Shown one piece after another: positions 59,301 to 64,000 of a stretch of 64,000 nt of DNA. How positions within the stretch are numbered: position 1 is the stretch's first letter; each line of letters begins with the position of its first letter. The DNA is from Candidatus Melainabacteria bacterium (lineage in GTDB: Bacteria > Cyanobacteriota > Vampirovibrionia > Obscuribacterales > Obscuribacteraceae): NCBI GenBank assembly GCA_003151275.1, contig PLXC01000035.1:1-64000 (forward strand), written 5' to 3'. A model generated the notes under the pieces. That model saw only the letters and a program-made list of their open reading frames with translations, was not told where the DNA came from and ran no database searches. A program made the translations under genes and the position numbers.

Positions 59301-60743
59301 GTGCGCAGAAGCGAGGAAGAAATAATGGTTATGCCAACCGGTCCTGCCGCACACTTCGAAGGTTTGATGCCTTTCAAAAATGAATTTCGCACAAAACTTC
59401 GTGAACACTTCGGAAAAGACCCATCCAATTTAACGATCGTGAGCGAATCATTCGCAAAATACAATCACGCCAATGTTTTTCTCGCCATCGAAGATTACTC
59501 AAAAGCGGCAGGACGAAGCGCAACAATCGTCGGCGTACAAAACGGCTTTATGGGCTTTAAATCCACGACCCTCTCGGAACTCGTTGCGCCCGGCACCGCA
59601 GCCAGCATGGTCGGTATCGGCGGTCCTAAAGAAGGTCCAGTCCTCTACACGAACATCGAATTGGCTGACGGTCGAAAACTTGCTTGCATTCAAATGGGCC
59701 TGTACTTAATCCGGAATCAAAATGAACGCTTGGCGATCCTGCTGAGACCAGACGAGTTTATGTCCGGAATGGGCGGTGGTAAGTGCATTGTTGAAGTCAT
59801 GGCGCAAGAAAAGCAGGACGCAGAGCGTTTTTTAGTTGACGTACAAGCTGCTCTGAGTCGACGCAGTATTTACAGAGGCAAGGTTATTTCGCTTGGTACT
59901 TCAACTGAAGGGATGTCTCATGGTCAACTAGAAATCGCGTTCCACAAGCTGCCTGACATAACCCGCGAGAAGATCATCCTGCCCGAAGGATTGTTGAAAC
60001 GGATCGAACGACAATCACTCGATGCGACCAAGTATAAAGATGCTCTTCTCGCCGCGAATCGGCGGTTGAAGCGGGGACTCCTTCTCCACGGAGCGCCAGG
60101 AACGGGTAAAACCTTGACTGCGATGTATCTTGCATCACAACTGAAAGAACGCACCGTGATCATTCTGACGGGACGCGGAATGGCTTTAATAGCCAATTGT
60201 TGCGCTATGGCTCGAGGTCTGCAACCGGCGATGATCATCATCGAAGACGTGGATTTAATTGCAGAAGAACGAACCTCGCCAGGCAATTGCAACACCTCTA
60301 TTTTGTTTGAGCTGCTAAATCAAATGGATGGACTCGCTGATGACGCGGACATCTTATTTCTGCTCACAACCAACCGCCCTGATATTTTGGAACCCGCACT
60401 CGCAGCCAGACCCGGACGGATCGATCAAGCTTTCGAAGTGCCGCTGCCAGATGCTGAATGCCGCAGAAGACTATTCGATTTATACAGCACAGGCATGGCA
60501 GTTAAAATCGATGATATGCAACCGTTTATCAAGCGAACAGAAGGCGCAAGTGCTGCATTCATTAACGAGTTAATGCGTAAAGCCGCACTGTTTGCGGCGC
60601 CTGATGGAGTGCCGATAGTTGTTGAAGCCCGTCATCTCGACGAAGCTCTGCACGAACTCGTCGTCGAAGGTGGAACACTTACAAGAAGTCTGCTCGGTTT
60701 TCAAAAAATTGGTTTCAAAAGCGAACGAAGCGAGTCGATATAA
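59301..60743 (+). CDS. AAA+ ATPase with novel N-terminal domain
   Basis: 480 residues. Residues about 1-225 form an unrecognised alpha/beta domain (FRTKLREHFGKDPSNLTIVS, GPVLYTNIELADGRKLACIQ). The AAA module follows: Walker A GAPGTGKTLTAMY, Walker B MIIIEDVDLIAEE, sensor ILFLLTTNRPDILEPAL, arginine finger AARPGRIDQAFEVPLP and a helical lid. The module is of the FtsH/Cdc48-like classic clade, without protease or membrane part. Likely a hexameric remodelling ATPase whose N-domain selects clients. A start at ATG 59325 or 59331 is possible. Confidence 0.82.
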   Translation: MRRSEEEIMVMPTGPAAHFEGLMPFKNEFRTKLREHFGKDPSNLTIVSESFAKYNHANVFLAIEDYSKAAGRSATIVGVQNGFMGFKSTTLSELVAPGTAASMVGIGGPKEGPVLYTNIELADGRKLACIQMGLYLIRNQNERLAILLRPDEFMSGMGGGKCIVEVMAQEKQDAERFLVDVQAALSRRSIYRGKVISLGTSTEGMSHGQLEIAFHKLPDITREKIILPEGLLKRIERQSLDATKYKDALLAANRRLKRGLLLHGAPGTGKTLTAMYLASQLKERTVIILTGRGMALIANCCAMARGLQPAMIIIEDVDLIAEERTSPGNCNTSILFELLNQMDGLADDADILFLLTTNRPDILEPALAARPGRIDQAFEVPLPDAECRRRLFDLYSTGMAVKIDDMQPFIKRTEGASAAFINELMRKAALFAAPDGVPIVVEARHLDEALHELVVEGGTLTRSLLGFQKIGFKSERSESI

Positions 60744-60887
60744 AGGTGTCGGCTATCTTATTGGTTCTCTGACCTAATTGAACTCAGGATGTTTAGGCGT
60801 GAATTGAATCGACTCAAGCGCCTACCAACTTCCTCCACCGTCGCTACCGCCTCTATCTGAACTGAAACCACACAACGTGCCAAGCAT

Positions 60888-61577
60888 TCAAGGACGTTTC
60901 TCATACACGGATGCAACGTTCTCGGGTCCGAATTCAACATGCTGTGATCCAGCCGAGAGATGAGTTTGCTCAAGTGGCGTTTCAACTGTCGCAATATACC
61001 GAGTGCGCGCACCACTTTCGGTGCTAGAAGAAATGCGCACTTTCACTATATCCTTCTTTGCTTCACTTTTAGGTCCATACACGTACAGGTCTACAGCTTG
61101 ACCACGTTTTAGTGTTTCACGTTCTTTCTGCTTCGGGATTTTAAAACGCGGATGATAATGATCTTCTAGATGCACAGCATTCTGAATTCGAGGCTCCGGC
61201 ATTGTTATCTGCTTCTCCTGCAACTGCTTGAAAGATTCAGGATCCTTGATTCTCGGAGTGACTCCCCAATGGTTTCCAGCATCTGGGTTGGCTCCAGAAT
61301 CAATGAGAAGTTTGATGATTGCTTGATTTCGTTCTTGCACTGCAAGATGCAGTGCAGTCTCACCGGTTCGAAAATAGCGCAAGCTAGTATCCGCACCACC
61401 GCGCAAGAGTTCCTCTACACCTTCCAACCACTTCGATGAAACGGCCAAACTGAGAGCAGTCATGCCATGTTCATCTTGTGAGTTAAGCAGCCCCGACTTG
61501 ATGCCATCTTTTAGCAAAATAAGATCGTGAGCCGGGCTAAATCCACCGCAATTTTCAAACCAACTGTTCATATGCAT
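60888..61577 (-). CDS. ankyrin-repeat protein
   Basis: 229 residues. Three ankyrin units occupy about 5-110 (DEHGMTALSLAVSSKWLEGV, TGETALHLAVQERNQAIIKL, LIDSGANPDAGNHWGVTPRI). The C-terminal half is basic, with a beta-rich end (GQAVDLYVYGPKSEAKKDIV, ARTRYIATVETPLEQTHL). No signal peptide, so cytosolic. Ankyrin units mediate binding; the C-terminal domain is not recognised. Diverges from a small unknown gene by 29 bases. Confidence 0.72.
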   Translation of the reverse strand: MHMNSWFENCGGFSPAHDLILLKDGIKSGLLNSQDEHGMTALSLAVSSKWLEGVEELLRGGADTSLRYFRTGETALHLAVQERNQAIIKLLIDSGANPDAGNHWGVTPRIKDPESFKQLQEKQITMPEPRIQNAVHLEDHYHPRFKIPKQKERETLKRGQAVDLYVYGPKSEAKKDIVKVRISSSTESGARTRYIATVETPLEQTHLSAGSQHVEFGPENVASVYEKRP

Positions 61578-61606
61578 CCTCGTTAAGAGATTTCACCACT
61601 CGGAAC

Positions 61607-61918
61607 TTGCTATATTACATGACAATTCACAACGAGGCACCATCAGTGAGCGAGGAAGAATCACGAGAGTTACTCTCCAAGGAATTAAGTGGATTCGAAG
61701 CTTGCAGTCATTCCGAATTGCAGAAGCGCATCGGTGAAATCTATACGAATGAGGTCACCGGAAAGTCTGGGCAACAGTACCAAATCGAAATCGGGGTGCG
61801 CGGGGAAGAGACCGCAGACCAACGGGCTATTCTGATAGTGGGATCGATCAGCGATGGCCGACTTCTATCTCTTAAAAGCTATATCCCAACAACAATGAGT
61901 TTGATAAAGAGCCCTTAG
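61607..61918 (+). CDS. small hypothetical protein
   Basis: 103 residues with a helical acidic start (SVSEEESRELLSKELSGFEA) and three strands (YQIEIGVRGEETADQRAILI, VGSISDGRLLSLKSYIP). The pattern of the second half is like Imm/SMI-type small beta domains but no family is certain. The first ATG may be replaced by one at 61619. Divergent from the ankyrin gene. Confidence 0.5.
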   Translation: MLYYMTIHNEAPSVSEEESRELLSKELSGFEACSHSELQKRIGEIYTNEVTGKSGQQYQIEIGVRGEETADQRAILIVGSISDGRLLSLKSYIPTTMSLIKSP

Positions 61919-61990
61919 ACCTAAACGAGTGTCCACTTCAACCAGGTCACCGCTCCTCAATAGGCTTGCCAGCTGAGCCCGTGTGATTTT

Positions 61991-63328
61991 TTGGTCAAAA
62001 GTGGCATAAAGCCTTTAGCAGTCTCTTGTTACGAGCAAAGAGTGGATAACAATCAACGCGAGCTGATCATTGCGCAAAACCAGCAGCCTGATTCGATAAA
62101 CGAAGGTCAGCAGCATCTTAGTCAGGCTCTAAGTACGCATCACAGGCAGCCGCAACAGCGAGCGGCGGCGGCTTCAGATAAGCAAGAAGACTCTTTAGTT
62201 CTGGAGAAATATGGTGTTGCTCGCACCGTCGACCACGGGCTCGTGCAGTACAAAATGGCGGGTTCGACCGAGAACAAAATTTTGTTTGAAACATCTGCTG
62301 GATCCACAGAATTCGAGCAATCCAAACACAAGCTAGACGCCATCACTCAAGAGAAAATCAACGACTTAAAATCCAAATACCATGTTTCGTTCAGCTTGGA
62401 CAATGAGAACGCTGTACGCCCCTGGGTGCAAAGCAAAACGCACGCGGATAAGCTCGTACCAGGCGCCATGCTCAAGGCGCGAGCCCCGCGGTTAAGTGAA
62501 TTGATGGGAGTCGAAGCAGCGCTCCAGTCATCGCAACCGAGTCAGCTTCTGAACGGCAAGCAGACTGGTCTTAAATTTTACTTTTTGAAAACGCCTACTT
62601 TCGGCAAGAACACCTACGATGCTGGGCTTTACGCAGCAGATGAAAAAGGAAAACCTTCCGTATTTTTTGAACCGGACACGCAGCCTGACAGACCAATTAC
62701 TGCTGCCGACGCGTTTCAAAAGCACGAGGATGTTAAAACCAGCATAGAGGCTCTCGCGACGCATGAAATAGCCCACAATGCTGAGTGGAATATGGGCTTA
62801 TGGGATCCGGAGAAACTGAAGCCAATAGCAGAGAAACTTGGCTGGACTACTTCGAGCGACTCGTCATATTGGCTTTTGAAGGGAAACAGCGGAGAGTTCT
62901 TCAGGCTCACAAACGACGGACTCAGTAGTGACAAGGGTTGGATACGCTGCGATGAGAAAGGCGCTGCCTTGGATAATGATGGCAAGCCCGTCGCCGATAC
63001 GAACGCTGCCCCTCATCTAACCAATACAGAAGTGCGTGACAGGGCTCTTGTTCGTCCTCCCACCGACTACTTCACAGCGCCCGATGAAATGCTTGCTGAT
63101 TCACTGATGCTTCTTAGAGTCGGTGAGACCGGTCGCAAGGAACTGGCCAAAAGTGGCAGCGACCTTTATAACGTAGTCAAAGATTTCGACCAGTCTGAAA
63201 TCGACTCTCGATTTGGTAAGGCGCCGGATGCTAGCTCCAAGAAAGTGCGCTTGCCAAACGGAAATCTCGTCGACAACAACGAAGATTCGCGCCAAGTCAT
63301 TTCCAGTTTTAATCAATCACTGACTTAA
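61991..63328 (+). CDS. protein with HExxH zinc-peptidase motif
   Basis: Up to 445 residues; a GTG at 62042 (DNNQRELIIAQNQQ) is a more natural start. Polar Gln-rich start, then a folded region. LATHEIAHNAEWNMGLWDPE contains HExxHN, the zinc site of many M-clan peptidases, and DYFTAPDEMLADSLMLLRVG further on offers the likely third ligand Glu. Together they suggest an ATLF-like or gluzincin-type toxin or effector peptidase. No signal peptide, so it may be cytosolic or exported by a specialised system. Substrate unknown. Confidence 0.55.
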   Translation: MVKSGIKPLAVSCYEQRVDNNQRELIIAQNQQPDSINEGQQHLSQALSTHHRQPQQRAAAASDKQEDSLVLEKYGVARTVDHGLVQYKMAGSTENKILFETSAGSTEFEQSKHKLDAITQEKINDLKSKYHVSFSLDNENAVRPWVQSKTHADKLVPGAMLKARAPRLSELMGVEAALQSSQPSQLLNGKQTGLKFYFLKTPTFGKNTYDAGLYAADEKGKPSVFFEPDTQPDRPITAADAFQKHEDVKTSIEALATHEIAHNAEWNMGLWDPEKLKPIAEKLGWTTSSDSSYWLLKGNSGEFFRLTNDGLSSDKGWIRCDEKGAALDNDGKPVADTNAAPHLTNTEVRDRALVRPPTDYFTAPDEMLADSLMLLRVGETGRKELAKSGSDLYNVVKDFDQSEIDSRFGKAPDASSKKVRLPNGNLVDNNEDSRQVISSFNQSLT

Positions 63329-63396
63329 ATTGTTGTTGCTTTCGGCATGTGGAGTGTTCAGCCCAGCAAACAAAACTTGCCTGCGGAGCATGAGCA

Positions 63397-64000
63397 CTAA
63401 TTGTCCGAATCCCATTGACTGCCACTGAGGTTCGGCAGGCTGAGCACTATCTCCGTCGATCTAGTACCGGGGAATGGACGCTTTGGCACGCGCGACGGAT
63501 GGTTGTCTGGGGCATCGGGATCGTCGTTATCGTCTTCGAAAATATCTTTTTCTTCGTCTCCAATGATAGCGTCAGCTAACAACCTAGTGATGAGTTTAAT
63601 AGATCTTCTAGAGTCATCATTGGCTGGTATCACATAATCAATTCCGTCTGGATTACAGTTGGTATCAACTATTCCCAATGTGGTGCAACGTACTTTTGAA
63701 GCTTCAGAAACTGCGATGGATTCTCGCGTTTGATCAATGATGATCAAAACATCTGGACGTCCGCGCATATTCTTTATTCCGCCGAGCGATTGCTCAAGCT
63801 TGAATAATTCGCGATTTAGCTTTGCAAGTTCTTTCTTAGGACGACGATAAAATTCGCCAGATTCACGCATCGATTCGAGTTCATTCAACCGAAGCATTCT
63901 GAGGCGAATAGTCTCGAAGTTTGTTAACGTGCCACCGAGCCAACGGCGATTGACAAAGAATGCCCTGCAGCGCCTAGCCTCTTCTTCTACAATCTCCACA
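63397..64000 (-). CDS. rpsB: 30S ribosomal protein S2, N-terminus outside window
   Basis: The visible 200 residues start inside the protein: VEEEARRCRAFFVNRRWLGG then TLTNFETIRLRMLRLNEL is the family signature, followed by KLEQSLGGIKNMRGRPDVLI and VDTNCNPDGIDYVIPANDDS. The C-terminus carries about 45 extra residues, acidic then Pro/Ser-rich, beyond normal S2. The first ~85 residues lie to the right of the window. S2 completes the 30S head and is normally followed by tsf; here the gene downstream on this strand is absent, so tsf is not next. Confidence 0.95.
   Translation of the reverse strand, partial: VEIVEEEARRCRAFFVNRRWLGGTLTNFETIRLRMLRLNELESMRESGEFYRRPKKELAKLNRELFKLEQSLGGIKNMRGRPDVLIIIDQTRESIAVSEASKVRCTTLGIVDTNCNPDGIDYVIPANDDSRRSIKLITRLLADAIIGDEEKDIFEDDNDDPDAPDNHPSRVPKRPFPGTRSTEIVLSLPNLSGSQWDSDN

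Overview
The window (about 47% GC by eye) looks like the chromosome of a large-genome, free-living Gram-negative-type bacterium. My best guess is the Obscuribacterales/Vampirovibrionia ("Melainabacteria") group. The guess rests on many secreted TPR proteins, several proteins ending in a TonB_C-like domain, PknB-type kinases and a murC-murB cell-wall cluster with an unusual membrane-bound Mur ligase. It is an inference from gene content, not a database result. I see no rRNA gene, complete tRNA, CRISPR array or transposase.

Layout. 0-7.4 kb: accessory genes (ATLF-like metallopeptidase, DUF1493 carrier-like protein, TPR proteins, DUF2071-like protein, stand-alone Clp_N protein) and a frameshifted DUF7336-type gene that is not an open frame. 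7.7-12 kb: an integration zone with a tyrosine recombinase, an excisionase-like protein and three unrelated tRNA 3' ends that lack 5' halves. 13.2-13.9 kb: ssb with a near-consensus promoter holding a palindrome in its spacer. 14.2-22.2 kb: a PknB kinase, then (minus strand) rpsT, murC, murB, an alpha/beta hydrolase, a MurF-like ligase with an N-terminal membrane domain, and ddl. 22.3-27 kb: two coupled small genes, a secreted caspase-fold pseudoenzyme fused to TonB_C, and a solitary adenine-N6 DNA methyltransferase that overlaps it; a palindromic site lies between the methyltransferase and rsmI.

27-43 kb is mostly core metabolism and envelope: rsmI, a PlsC-type acyltransferase, TPR/TonB_C proteins, a formaldehyde-dehydrogenase-like Zn-ADH paired with an SRPBCC protein, PilZ protein, uppP, a second PknB kinase, mqnA, pyrimidine-nucleoside phosphorylase and a LipM/LplA-type ligase. 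44.2-46.5 kb is a decaying accessory island: a toxin-like gene with an in-frame amber codon behind a 27-bp palindrome, an intact RHH-like partner, a DUF1963 gene with an in-frame opal codon where Trp is expected, and a 40-bp copy of the DUF4331 3' end. 46.3-63.3 kb is accessory again: DUF4331, secreted unknowns, TPR proteins, a PAS protein, a matrixin-type metallopeptidase, tandem duplicated His-rich proteins, and a nucleotidyltransferase divergent from an AAA+ ATPase. The window ends inside rpsB.

A dispersed intergenic repeat family built around GCGCTCC, often attached to hairpins, occurs at five or more places. The strongest items to follow up are the decay island (44.2-46.5 kb), the methyltransferase/pseudo-caspase pair, the membrane MurF, and the tRNA-fragment integration zone.
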